Shown here piece after piece: positions 9,307 through 18,108 of a stretch of 64,000 bases of DNA. The position numbers were made by a program, and so were the translations under genes. Source of the DNA: Planctomycetia bacterium (GTDB lineage: Bacteria; Planctomycetota; Planctomycetia; Gemmatales; Gemmataceae); the NCBI GenBank assembly GCA_005772955.1, contig SXID01000029.1, positions 1 to 64,000 on the forward strand, read 5' to 3'. Under the pieces are notes generated by a model, which had not been told where the DNA came from, searched no databases, and worked only from the letters and a program-made list of their open reading frames with translations. The first letter of the stretch is position 1. The number at the start of each line of letters is the position of its first letter.

Positions 9307-9393
9307 CGTGCGTTCCTCCGGGGTCCACTTCCCGCGGCGACAGTAGCACACGTTTGCCAGTTGCCGCAACGTCAACGACCGAGCGCGAGGCGA

Positions 9394-9822
9394 TCACGGA
9401 CGCGGCTGATTCGGCAGCGGCGGCGGTACTGGCTTCGGTTGATCGGGGGAGAAGATGGTCTTCGATTTGGAGCCACCCAGGAACGGCGGCGGATTGGGCT
9501 TCGGCGGGTCGGCCGGAGTGGGGGCAACGACGATGTACTTGGAACCGCCCAGGTACGTCGGCGGGCTGCCGGCCGGGTGCGCGGGCGCCTCGGGCGTGAA
9601 CGCGGGTGCCGATTTGGAACTGTACATGAACGTCTGCGGCGATTGCTCCACACTCAGCACCGGTGGCGCTTCGGGGTCGGGTGTGGGCGCAGCGACCGCC
9701 GGTTGCGATTCGGGTTTCGTGAACCGCTCGAAAGCGCCGGCGCGGTAGGAGACGAACGCCCCGACCAGAAGCACGGCGCTGACAACGGACGCGACTTTCA
9801 GATACGGTTTACTCTGTTCCAT
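9394..9822 (-). CDS. Small membrane-anchored Pro-rich protein, paralogue 2
   Basis: 142 residues from an ATG with a GGAGG ribosome-binding site. The layout equals that of paralogue 1: a hydrophobic helix (VVSAVLLVGAFVSY), GAFERFTKPE, then a low-complexity Pro/Ala tail with four spaced copies of a short motif (MYSSKS, YLGGSKY, FLGGSKS and a weaker one). The two genes look like a tandem duplication with a diverged tail. No known domain was recognised. It is a real gene on the evidence of paired ribosome-binding sites and conservation between the two copies. Confidence 0.7.
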   Translation of the reverse strand: MEQSKPYLKVASVVSAVLLVGAFVSYRAGAFERFTKPESQPAVAAPTPDPEAPPVLSVEQSPQTFMYSSKSAPAFTPEAPAHPAGSPPTYLGGSKYIVVAPTPADPPKPNPPPFLGGSKSKTIFSPDQPKPVPPPLPNQPRP

Positions 9823-9915
9823 GAGCCGGCCTCCGCAGGTTCGCTTCTCACGCCGATTGTACCCGGTCTACGCCACGCGGGAACGTGTCGTGCGGCGACC
9901 GGGCCGACTCGTTAC

Positions 9916-11895
9916 CTACTTGTGACGCTCCCGAGCGCGCTTCGCCTCTTGCGTGCGGAACGCGGTCGCGTGGCCGCCGGCCAACTCCTTGAGCAGCGCA
10001 ATCGATTCGTCGGTGCTGAGCGCTTCGAGTAGCTCGATCGCGCGGCAGTCGGTGAGCTTCGCGGCCTCCTTCTCGGCATCGCCCTTCTCGGCCGGCTTCA
10101 GCTTCATCTTGATGAGTTTGAGTGCCGCGTCCGGTTCGCGGCTGACGCGGGCCATCGCGAGGTACGCGGCTTCCGCCTTGCCGGTGGCGAGCGTATCCCA
10201 CAACTTCGCGGCGTTCGTCTCCTTCTTGACCGCGTCCGGCAGCGGCACCGATTGGAGCCGCATGTCCCACACGAGAACGGTGTGATCGCCGCCCGCGGTG
10301 AGCAACTTCGTGCCGTCCGGCGTGAACCCGAGGACGCGAACCGACCCGCGATGCCCGCGCAGTGTGCGGCGTAATTCAGTCGAAGCGGTTTCGTACAAGT
10401 GGATTTCGGCGGACTTGTCCGAAACCCCCGCGGACAGGCGTTCCGTCGAGAGGATGGTGGCACGCGGTTTCAATGCCTTCGCGTCGTTGGGTAGTGGAAC
10501 CTCCAAACCGGTTTGTAGGTCGCGTGCGATCAGCGATTTCTTGTTGCTGTAGACGACCGCCGTTCCGTCGGACGCAAACACCGGCCGGGAATCGCCGGTC
10601 GCGCGGGCGAACGCGCGCAACTCCTTCCCGGTCGCCACGTCCCACAGTCGCACGGTTTCGTCCCCCGCCCACGTCAAGAGTCGCTTGCCGTCGGGCGACA
10701 ACTCCGCGTGTTCCACCGGCACGCGGTGCCCCCTCGCGTCGTTCACCGGGCGAAACGTCTTCGCGTCCCACAACCGTACCAGCCCGGACTCATCGGCAGT
10801 CGCGATACGCGTGCCGTCGGCCGACACCGCGACTGCCGTTAGTGCGTCGGCGTGCCCTTCGAGCCGGCCGAGTTCTTTGCCGGTGACGATGTCGAGGACG
10901 AACGTTTGGCGGCCGACGGCAACGACGAATTCGCGGGCAGACGGGGTGAACGCGAACCCGCCCAAACTGAGATCGGGGGCGTCGCGCGCATCGTGGTACT
11001 CCGCGATGCGCCACCGCACCAGTTCGCGGCGCTTGCCGGTCACGAGGTCGAACCGATCAAAACCCCACTCGTCGTCCCCGACCACGCGGACGATCAGGGC
11101 GCGGGCGTCCGGCGTGAGGATCGGCAACTGAGCGAATGGGGTCAACACAGGGCGGGCGGGCTTGCCCGTCGCCACGTCCCACGCGGTCGCGATCATCTCG
11201 TCGCCGTTCGCCGGCCATTGAAAGGTGACGACGGTGCGGCCGTCCGCGGACAGGCGGACGCGATCCGCAACGCGGGCACCGAGGTCGATGGTGCCGACCT
11301 GGGTGAGCTTCGCGACGGTATCGACGGGTTTGAGGTCGAACACATGAACCGCGTGCCGCCTGTTGGCCGACTCCCACTCCGCCGCCACCCGCCAGCCGTC
11401 GGCACTGAAGCAGAAGTCGGCGTACCTCGGTCGATCCTTCGGCTGTTCACGGAACAGGGCGTTGCCGTTCCAGTTGGGTGACAGCGCCGGCGGCGCCGCG
11501 GCCGTTGGGTCGGCGAAGGCCCACACGTGAAAGTCGTCGGGAAACGACCGGCCCGGATCGCTGGGCTTCCGCCCCCGTTCGGCGCGGGTGACGATCGCCG
11601 ACGCCCCGCCGGACGCCCATACCAAGCCCTGAAACAGCTCCGCGTTCACCTCCCACGCGTACAGCGGTCGCCCGGTGAGCGCGTCCCAAACCGTGACAAC
11701 GACGTTCAGGGACGACCCCTTCCGCACCGTGGCGAATTGCTTCCCGTCCGGCGAAAGCGCGAGGTGTTCGATCTCACCGCCAGCGCGGAAGCGGTCGTCG
11801 CCCAGGCGCGCGAGCGCGCCCGGCGGCAGGTCGGCCGCGCGCGCCGGCTCCGAACACACCACGAGCAGCACCAGCGAGCAAGCGACACGCGACAT
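9916..11895 (-). CDS. Secreted WD40 repeat protein
   Basis: 659 residues. The ATG at 11895 is preceded by GGAGGG and opens a signal peptide (MSRVACSLVLLVVCSEPARA). WD40 blades follow, with recognisable ends such as VRLWDVATGKEL, VRLWDAKTFRPV and VLVWDMRLQSV. The C-terminal 100 residues form a helical segment, Lys/Glu-rich with LWDTLATGKAEAAYLAMARV, that is typically attached to WD40 proteins of Gemmata-type planctomycetes. Probably a beta-propeller scaffold in the periplasm; partner unknown. The open frame extends to 12114 but the upstream part covers repeat-like non-coding sequence. Confidence 0.82.
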   Translation of the reverse strand: MSRVACSLVLLVVCSEPARAADLPPGALARLGDDRFRAGGEIEHLALSPDGKQFATVRKGSSLNVVVTVWDALTGRPLYAWEVNAELFQGLVWASGGASAIVTRAERGRKPSDPGRSFPDDFHVWAFADPTAAAPPALSPNWNGNALFREQPKDRPRYADFCFSADGWRVAAEWESANRRHAVHVFDLKPVDTVAKLTQVGTIDLGARVADRVRLSADGRTVVTFQWPANGDEMIATAWDVATGKPARPVLTPFAQLPILTPDARALIVRVVGDDEWGFDRFDLVTGKRRELVRWRIAEYHDARDAPDLSLGGFAFTPSAREFVVAVGRQTFVLDIVTGKELGRLEGHADALTAVAVSADGTRIATADESGLVRLWDAKTFRPVNDARGHRVPVEHAELSPDGKRLLTWAGDETVRLWDVATGKELRAFARATGDSRPVFASDGTAVVYSNKKSLIARDLQTGLEVPLPNDAKALKPRATILSTERLSAGVSDKSAEIHLYETASTELRRTLRGHRGSVRVLGFTPDGTKLLTAGGDHTVLVWDMRLQSVPLPDAVKKETNAAKLWDTLATGKAEAAYLAMARVSREPDAALKLIKMKLKPAEKGDAEKEAAKLTDCRAIELLEALSTDESIALLKELAGGHATAFRTQEAKRARERHK

Positions 11896-11954
11896 CGGTA
11901 AACCCTCCGAACCGCATCGTAGCCGAACTCGCCCGTTCACCGCGAGACGAACCT

Positions 11955-12095
11955 GTTGCCCCGAAGCGGGGAAGCACGAAAGGAATGCAAATCCGAAATT
12001 CGAAAGAAGACCCGCGTGCGATCCTCTTCCTTTCGAATTTCGTGCTTCGGATCTCTTTCGAATTTGCCCGCTTCGGGCCACGCCTTCCGCGTCAC
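11955..12095. repeat. Imperfect inverted-repeat region
   Basis: Several copies of CCGAAATTCGAAAG-like text occur in both orientations (for example near 11990-12005 and 12031-12065), interspersed with GCTTCGG. No gene is recognised. It sits between the start of the WD40 gene and the end of the TIGR02996 gene. Confidence 0.5.
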
Positions 12096-12129
12096 AGGAT
12101 GAGAAGTAAACCACGCGACCCGTCCGGCT

Positions 12130-13380
12130 TCACTCTTTCTTTTCCGTTCTGGGAACGATGGGCGGTGCGAACCTCCTCGTTGGCGCGGTCGTTCCCCACT
12201 TGTTCTGCCTCTCAAGATCGTACCCTTCCGACGGAATCGTGTGCGGTGCCGCGTCGGAGTTGAATTGGGGCGTCGGAACCGATCTCGAACTCGAACGGCC
12301 CAACAAGATCACACCCACGAACACAATCACGCAAAGCCCAACGATCAGTGCCGTGGCTCCAACGACCCGTTGCTCGACCGGATGCGTCAGGAACGGCGCG
12401 GGCACAGCGTACGTCTCGGGCACGACGGGCGCCGGAAGGTGCGCCCATTCGGGCATCCGGAGTGGCAGCGGAACCGCCGGCGGGCGCGGCGGAAGCCCAC
12501 CCAGAATGTCGCGGAGCGCGGTCCGCATCTCGCCGTGTGGCAGGTGCCGCGCGTTCGCGTCGGTGATCTTCGAGAGCAGCGCGATGTCGCGGTCGGACAT
12601 CGGCCCAGTGCCGGACCACGCCCACCAGTCGCCGCCGAACAGGATGTACCGCAAACTGCGAAACGACTCGTTCTCCGCGACCGCTTCCAGCACGTGCGGG
12701 AACGGCCGGCTGTTCAGCACCAGCGTTTCGACGTTCGCGAAGTTCCCCGTGCGCAGAAACTCGAACACCGGCGTGACGAAGAACGACACCTTCAGCCACC
12801 CGACGCGTTCCAGCGACGGACTGCGCCCCACTTCCGCGAGCAGGTCGCCGTATTGCCCGTGGTCGTTCCGCTCGTCGTTGTTGTCGTAGTCCGTTGCGTA
12901 CAGGTGAACGTCCCACAGCGGGCACACGTCGAACGGGTCGCCGTCGGGGATGTACCGGAGGGCCGGGCTGTCGCTCGGCAGCGGCCACAGCACCGGGATA
13001 CCACGGTACGGTGCCAGCGGACGGCCCAGGAACTCTTGCGGGCACAGTGCGCGAAACGGGCGCAGGAACCCGCGATCGAACGGGGCCGTCCGCACCGGAA
13101 TGGGAAGCGCGCGGCGCCACTTTCCCCCACACCGAAAGTGAAGTCGCTTCTGGCGCGCGACCAGTTCCGGGTCGGACGGGCCACCGGTGTTCCACCCGCC
13201 TGGACCGAGGCGGGCGAGAGCGCACTGCATGCGAATGAACTCGGCCCGTGCGCGTTCTGACCGCGCGAGCATGTCCGGGAACCGCTCGGCGTTCTCGTCG
13301 AGCCAGTCCGCGTACACGAGCCGCGCCGTATCGTCGTGCGGCGTGCTCAGGATCGCCCGGTATAGTGCCTGCTCTTCCAC
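12130..13380 (-). CDS. TIGR02996 (repeat-companion) domain protein with C-terminal membrane helix
   Basis: About 416 residues. The N-terminus carries the planctomycete-specific TIGR02996 signature: ALYRAIL, then [17 protein letters not shown], then ARAEFIRMQ. The middle is Leu/Arg-rich without an obvious fold, and a hydrophobic helix ([17 protein letters not shown]) lies near the C-terminus. The frame opens at a GTG at 13404, but the GTG at 13380 has a GGTGGAGAG ribosome-binding site and places the domain exactly at the N-terminus, so 13380 was chosen. TIGR02996 proteins are strongly expanded in Gemmata; their function is unknown. Confidence 0.8.
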   Translation of the reverse strand: MEEQALYRAILSTPHDDTARLVYADWLDENAERFPDMLARSERARAEFIRMQCALARLGPGGWNTGGPSDPELVARQKRLHFRCGGKWRRALPIPVRTAPFDRGFLRPFRALCPQEFLGRPLAPYRGIPVLWPLPSDSPALRYIPDGDPFDVCPLWDVHLYATDYDNNDERNDHGQYGDLLAEVGRSPSLERVGWLKVSFFVTPVFEFLRTGNFANVETLVLNSRPFPHVLEAVAENESFRSLRYILFGGDWWAWSGTGPMSDRDIALLSKITDANARHLPHGEMRTALRDILGGLPPRPPAVPLPLRMPEWAHLPAPVVPETYAVPAPFLTHPVEQRVVGATALIVGLCVIVFVGVILLGRSSSRSVPTPQFNSDAAPHTIPSEGYDLERQNKWGTTAPTRRFAPPIVPRTEKKE

Positions 13381-13469
13381 GCCCTCTCCACCCACTTGCA
13401 GCACACGCGGCGCGTCGGTATCCCAAACTCAACCGGTCCGCCCTTCACGCTATCACAACGGAGTCGCGC

Positions 13470-14405
13470 GTGCGCACACTCATCACCGGCGGCGCTGGGT
13501 TCATCGGTTCCCACCTCTGCGAACGGTTCCTCGCCGAAGGGCACGAAGTGATCGCGGTGGACAACATGATCACGGGCGACCTCACGAACCTCGATCACCT
13601 TCGCACGAACCCGCGATTCCGATTCGTCGGGCACGACATCTCCACCCCGCTGAAGTTGAAGCAGAAGCTCGACAACGTGCTGCACTTCGCAAGCCCGGCC
13701 AGCCCGGTCGATTACCTCGAACACCCCATTCCAACGCTGAAGGTCGGCGCGCTGGGCACACACAACACACTCGGACTCGCGAAGGCGCACGGCGCGCGAT
13801 ACCTGCTCGCGAGCACGAGCGAAGTCTACGGCGACCCGCTCGAACACCCGCAAAAAGAAAGTTATTGGGGCAACGTGAACCCGATCGGGGTGCGCGGCTG
13901 TTACGACGAAGCGAAGCGGTTCGCGGAGTCGATCACGATGGCCTACCACCGCGCCCACGGCGTCAACACGCACATCATTCGCATCTTCAACAGTTACGGA
14001 GAGAGGATGAGGCTCAATGACGGGCGCGTGCTGCCGAACTTCATGTATCAGGCGCTGATGGGCGAACCGCTCACGGTGTATGGCACGGGCGACCAGACCC
14101 GCAGTTTCCAGTACGTCTCCGATCTGGTCGAAGGCATCTGGCGGTTGCTGCCCCTCGACTACCCTGAGCCGGTCAATCTGGGCAACCCGGCCGAAATCAC
14201 CATCCTGGAGTTCGCGGAGGAGATCCGGAAACTCGCCGGGAGTAAAAGCGAGATCGTGTTCCGCCCGCTCCCGCAGGACGACCCGAAGGTGCGCCAGCCG
14301 GACATCACCCGCGCGCGGCAGTTGTTAGGCTGGGAACCAAAGGTCGGGCGCGATGAGGGGCTTGCGCGGACGATGGCCTTCTTCCGCCGCAAGTTGGGGA
14401 AGTGA
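13470..14405 (+). CDS. NAD-dependent epimerase, UDP-glucuronate decarboxylase type
   Basis: 311 residues, a short-chain dehydrogenase fold enzyme of the extended type. The Rossmann motif GGAGFIGS is at residues 7-14, the catalytic Tyr145/Lys149 pair is in YDEAK, and STSEVYGDP supplies the active-site Ser/Thr. The features [11 protein letters not shown] and [10 protein letters not shown] are typical of UDP-glucuronic acid decarboxylase, which makes UDP-xylose. The start is the GTG at 13470 with ACGGAG upstream; the open frame further 5' overlaps the divergent TIGR02996 gene. The product is likely used for polysaccharide or lipopolysaccharide assembly. Confidence 0.88.
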   Translation: MRTLITGGAGFIGSHLCERFLAEGHEVIAVDNMITGDLTNLDHLRTNPRFRFVGHDISTPLKLKQKLDNVLHFASPASPVDYLEHPIPTLKVGALGTHNTLGLAKAHGARYLLASTSEVYGDPLEHPQKESYWGNVNPIGVRGCYDEAKRFAESITMAYHRAHGVNTHIIRIFNSYGERMRLNDGRVLPNFMYQALMGEPLTVYGTGDQTRSFQYVSDLVEGIWRLLPLDYPEPVNLGNPAEITILEFAEEIRKLAGSKSEIVFRPLPQDDPKVRQPDITRARQLLGWEPKVGRDEGLARTMAFFRRKLGK

Positions 14406-14414
14406 AGACGCGGC

Positions 14415-14434
14415 GCCGCTTGCGGCTTCGCGGG
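14415..14434. repeat. Single arm of the CCGCTTGCGGCTTCGCGG repeat
   Basis: Same 20-base text as the left arm of the inverted repeat at 7911-7989. It lies in the 35-bp gap between the convergent epimerase and thioesterase genes, without a partner arm. Confidence 0.6.
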
Positions 14435-14440
14435 CAGCCG

Positions 14441-14881
14441 TCAAGACCGGAGCTTCAACAACTTGTTCATCCGGCGGTCGAGGCGCTCCCACACATCGCC
14501 CACGGGAACGCTCACGGCGGGAAGGCGATCCGGGAAGTGCGTGAGCCTGCCGTCGGGTTTCACCTGCGCGAAGCCGAAGAGAGCTTCCGCCCACACCCCG
14601 CCGTCGTCCCACGGTGCACCCACCAGCCCACACACAAGGTACGCCGCGGTGCGGTGAAGCACCGCCCCCTGAATCTCCACCACCACGCCCACCGGTACCG
14701 GGCGTAGGCACTCCATGTTCAGCACGCGGCGCAGCACCAGGTTCGCCTCCGGGCCAACGTGCTTCCACGCGGTCGCGTACCCCGCTTCCAGCATGAGCCG
14801 GAGCATCGCGCCCGCGTACAGCGTGCCGTAATGGTTCGCGTCGGCGGGGAGAACGAGTTTGTGACTGTGCGTGATCGACAT
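14441..14881 (-). CDS. Hotdog-fold acyl-CoA thioesterase
   Basis: 146 residues, the usual length for a single-hotdog thioesterase. The N-terminal strand and the DANHYGTLYAGAMLRLMLEAGYATA helix region match the acyl-CoA hydrolase (YciA/BACH-like) pattern, with the Asn/Asp-rich active-site entry to the long helix. It would hydrolyse short to medium acyl-CoA esters in the cytoplasm. The upstream neighbour on the same strand is the disrupted membrane protein, 15 bp away. The substrate range cannot be told from sequence. Confidence 0.72.
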   Translation of the reverse strand: MSITHSHKLVLPADANHYGTLYAGAMLRLMLEAGYATAWKHVGPEANLVLRRVLNMECLRPVPVGVVVEIQGAVLHRTAAYLVCGLVGAPWDDGGVWAEALFGFAQVKPDGRLTHFPDRLPAVSVPVGDVWERLDRRMNKLLKLRS

Positions 14882-14896
14882 AACAGACAGCTCGGG

Positions 14897-16512
14897 TTAC
14901 CCGCATCTCCAAAGCGGCGGTGGGGGCGGTGGAATCACCTGTTCGATGAACATCCGGGCGATGTCGGCGAGGCTCTGCGTGTTCGTGAACCGTGACGGCG
15001 GCAGCCGTCGCTCGATGTGACAATCGTACCGCTTCCGGCCGAACTGGTACACGGCAGCAAACGACCGCTCCGGTTCCCACTGCCGGTTCTCCGTCCCCAC
15101 CGACGCGACCCGGAACATCGGTTCGTGCTCAAGAGCCAGAAGCTCCGCGCGCGGAATTGCGTTCCCAGCGGCGTCGAAAAGACCAACACGCACGTCCGCA
15201 CGCCCCCGGTGCGCGAGGTGCCACTGCATGTGAACGCCTTCCTCCGCGCCGAGACCGCCGGTTGCGGGATCGCCGCTCACCCACGCGACCGCGACCCCTT
15301 GCGGCGCGGTCGCTTCGAGGTGGCGCGCCACGTCCCACAGCATCCGCGCGCGGTTCGCACTTCGCTCCTGGCGATGTACGTTCAGAAGCAGCACACACGC
15401 GACCCCGGCGCACACCGCGACCCACGCGGTTGTTCGTGGCGCGCTCGCGGGCAGTTTCAGCAGCGCGGCGAGCAGCAGCGCGAACAGGACATCGAGACCC
15501 CACACGGCGGGCATCGCGTACCGCCCGGAGATCATCCCGACCGGTAAGTACACGACGACACCGGCGGCGAGAAGCAACAGCGCGCAGAGGATCGCGGGGG
15601 AAAGCAGACCCACCCACCCACCCCTCTCCCTGAAGGGAGGGGGGGGGTAGGTCTCTTCGCCCACCACACCGCACCGGTCGCGAGCGCGATCCCGGCGCCG
15701 AGGAGATCCAACCCCGCGGCGCCTTTCAGACACACCAGGAATCGCACGAACTGCGCCGCACGCGGCCCGGTCACCTCATACTGTCCGGGGTGCCAGTTCA
15801 ACTGGAAGTACGCGAAGTGCCCGACCGGGAGCGCGAGCGGAATCAAGAACAGCGCCACGCGCCACTTCGCACGCCGCCCTGCTTCGCGGAATGGAAGTTC
15901 GTCATGCCACAGCCGCAGCGCGATTTGCGCCGGTACGATCGCAGCGAATGTGTTCTTGCACCCAAGCGCGAACAGCACGCACACAAAACCGACCACATCC
16001 CACCGCCACGGGCGTGCCGAAGTCGCGGCCTTGCGCGCGGCCACGAGCGCGAACAGCGCGTAGGGCATCGCCACGCCTTCCGATAACGTCAGACTCGTCC
16101 AGATTTCGTTGCGGTATGGGTTCCACATCGCCGCCGCGCCCGCGATGAGCGCCGCGGTTTGTGGAATGCGCAGTTCGCGGAACAGCCACAGCAGCATCCC
16201 GGCCGCGAGGCCACACCACACAAGCCTGCATAGACGCCACGCCAAAGGATCGGCGCCGAACACGTTGGCCTGGACGTGCCAGTGCAGCCACAGCACCGGG
16301 CGAAACGGACCGAGGTGTTCGACGTTCGCCGTCACGCGATGCCACCACAACTCCGCGTGCCCGCGAAGCGTTGTTCCCGCCGGTGCGGGGTACACGAGGT
16401 CACCATCATCGACGAAATCGAACGGCGCGTTGAGTGTGGGGAGGTACGCGAGCGCCAGCAGGGCAGCACCGCCAAGAATCCACCACGGGAACCGCGAACC
16501 CGAATCGCCCAT
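14897..16512 (-). pseudogene. GT-C-like polytopic membrane protein, interrupted by a frameshift in a repeat
   Basis: Two overlapping frames together form one membrane protein. The first starts with the ATG at 16512 ([11 protein letters not shown]) and shows about ten hydrophobic helices and the [13 protein letters not shown] loop with an Asp pair, as in GT-C glycosyltransferases of the TMTC/O-mannosyl type. It runs to GAVWWAKR near 15660. The second frame resumes with VGLLSPAILCALLLLAAG near 15610 and continues through two further helices to a soluble C-terminal domain ending at 14897. The shift falls in a palindromic repeat with a run of nine G (15640-15648). Either the gene is dead, or the tract length varies, or one base is a sequencing error. 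Confidence 0.7.
15605..15660. repeat. Palindromic repeat with a run of nine G, inside the membrane protein gene
   Basis: The + strand contains four repeats of ACCC, then CCTCTCCCTGAAGGGAGG, then nine G at 15640-15648. The text is close to the arms of the intergenic repeat at 42188-42315. It is located exactly where the reading frame changes. Confidence 0.7.
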
Positions 16513-16652
16513 ACGGTGTACATCCTCCACTCCGCCGCGCCCTCTTACCGGCACGCCCCGAACGTCGCAAGGTCACCTGCACGGTGGACGAACCCGCGGC
16601 CGTTCCGCACCATGACCGGGACGCGAGTCACTCCCTTCCACAGAGAGCCACC

Positions 16653-17099
16653 ATGCAACGAACCCTCATTCTCTTGAAGCCGGACGCGGTCCAGCGCCGG
16701 CTGGTCGGTGACATCATCGAGCGATTCGAGCGCAAGGGACTGCGGCTCACGGGACTGAAACTGGTGCAGGTGCCACGCGAACTCGCCGAGCAACACTACG
16801 CCATTCACAAGGGCAAGCCGTTCTACGAGAGCCTGCTCACGTTCCTCACAAGCGGCCCAACGGTCGCGCTCGTGTGGGAAGGCCGCGAGGCGGTCGCGGT
16901 GTGCCGCAGTCTGATGGGCATGACCGACGGCGCGAAGTCCGCCCCCGGCACGATTCGCGGCGACTTCGCGATAAGCGTGCAGAACAACCTCGTCCACGGC
17001 AGCGACAGCATCGAGAACGCGGCGCTGGAAATCGCGCTTTGGTTCAAACCGGAAGAACTGGTGACGTTCACCGCGACGGATGCGAACTGGGTCGCGTAA
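16653..17099 (+). CDS. ndk: Nucleoside diphosphate kinase
   Basis: 148 residues, the normal family size. It transfers the gamma phosphate of ATP to nucleoside diphosphates through a phosphohistidine, His115 in NNLVHGSDS. The N-terminal [16 protein letters not shown] and the DFAISVQNN loop are diagnostic. The ATG at 16653 follows CAGAGAGCC. It is transcribed divergently from the membrane protein gene and followed by a strong hairpin. Confidence 0.97.
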   Translation: MQRTLILLKPDAVQRRLVGDIIERFERKGLRLTGLKLVQVPRELAEQHYAIHKGKPFYESLLTFLTSGPTVALVWEGREAVAVCRSLMGMTDGAKSAPGTIRGDFAISVQNNLVHGSDSIENAALEIALWFKPEELVTFTATDANWVA

Positions 17100-17119
17100 C
17101 ACCACAATAAAGACGAAGT

Positions 17120-17165
17120 CCACTCGCAGCGTGTCCCGTGATCGCACGGGACACGCTGCGAGTGG
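17120..17165 (+). terminator. Perfect 21-bp hairpin after ndk
   Basis: Arms 17120-17140 and 17145-17165 are exact complements with a four-base loop, 21 bases after the ndk stop codon. There is no T-tract, so it may act as a Rho-independent terminator of reduced strength or stabilise the mRNA 3' end. Confidence 0.75.
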
Positions 17166-17273
17166 AAAGGCACACGTTCAAAGAGCATTGACGCAGATCA
17201 AAAAACCGAAGAGAGTTACCGCTTCAAACGCTTCTATTCGAAGCCGTGGCTACTCTTAATTCTGGATGTTCCC

Positions 17274-17981
17274 ATGACCGCGAAGGAAGTGTTGGCTCAA
17301 CTCAAGGCGTTCGGAAGCGAACAAACCAAGAAGACCTTCTTGCGGCACGGGGCGAAGGAACCGTTCTTCGGCGTGAAGGTCGCGGATCTGAAGGTGCTCC
17401 AAAAGAAGATCAAGACGGACCACGTACTCGCGCTGGAACTCTACGACACCGGCAACTCCGACGCGATGTACCTCGCGGGCATGATCGCTGATCCCATCGC
17501 GTTCACGAAGGCACAACTCCAGAAGTGGGTGAAAGGCGCGTACTGGTACATGCTCAGCGGGTTCACGGTTCCTTGGGTGGCGTCGGAAGGCAAGTTCGGC
17601 CGCGAACTCGCGATCGACTGGATCGACAGCAACAACGAGATGATCGCAAGCGCGGGTTGGTCCACCTACAGTTGCATTCTCTCGATCAAGCCGGACGCGG
17701 ACCTCGACCTCAAGGAGATCGAGAAGTTGCTCGGGCGTGTAAAGGCAGAAATCGGCAGCGCCGCGAACCGTGTCCGGTACGCGATGAACAACTTCGTGAT
17801 CGCCGTCGGCGGTTACGTCTCACCACTGACGGCGAAGGCGAAGGCCACCGCAAAGGCGATTGGCGCGGTCGAGGTGGACATGGGCGACACGTCCTGCAAG
17901 GTGCCGGACGCATGTGCGTACATCGAGAAGATCGAGAAGATGGGTCGTGTCGGGAAGAAACGCAAACACGCGGGCTGTTGA
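17274..17981 (+). CDS. DNA alkylation repair (AlkD-like) HEAT-repeat protein
   Basis: 235 residues made of helical HEAT-like repeats, matching the DNA alkylation repair family. Recognisable parts are the N-terminal LKAFGSEQTKKTFLRHG, GVKVADLKVLQKKI, and WYMLSGFTVPWVA, which corresponds to the family region that contacts DNA. Family members are glycosylases that remove alkylated purines, although several paralogues have lost that activity. The Lys-rich C-terminus (RVGKKRKHAGC) would aid DNA binding. It stands alone with repeats of unknown origin before it. Confidence 0.8.
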   Translation: MTAKEVLAQLKAFGSEQTKKTFLRHGAKEPFFGVKVADLKVLQKKIKTDHVLALELYDTGNSDAMYLAGMIADPIAFTKAQLQKWVKGAYWYMLSGFTVPWVASEGKFGRELAIDWIDSNNEMIASAGWSTYSCILSIKPDADLDLKEIEKLLGRVKAEIGSAANRVRYAMNNFVIAVGGYVSPLTAKAKATAKAIGAVEVDMGDTSCKVPDACAYIEKIEKMGRVGKKRKHAGC

Positions 17982-18108
17982 AGCCGGTTGGTTGGCTTGT
18001 GGCACAAAACCAGAGGCGGTTTGTAACTTCTTCGCGCCAGACTTGCTTCTCCCACCCCGCCGTGTTCAACTACAGGGTGAGCTAGTGCAGTCGTTCAGGA
18101 GTTGCATC

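Noticed and set aside
12212-13432. 406-codon frame overlapping the TIGR02996 gene
   Set aside because: Arg-rich shadow without motifs.
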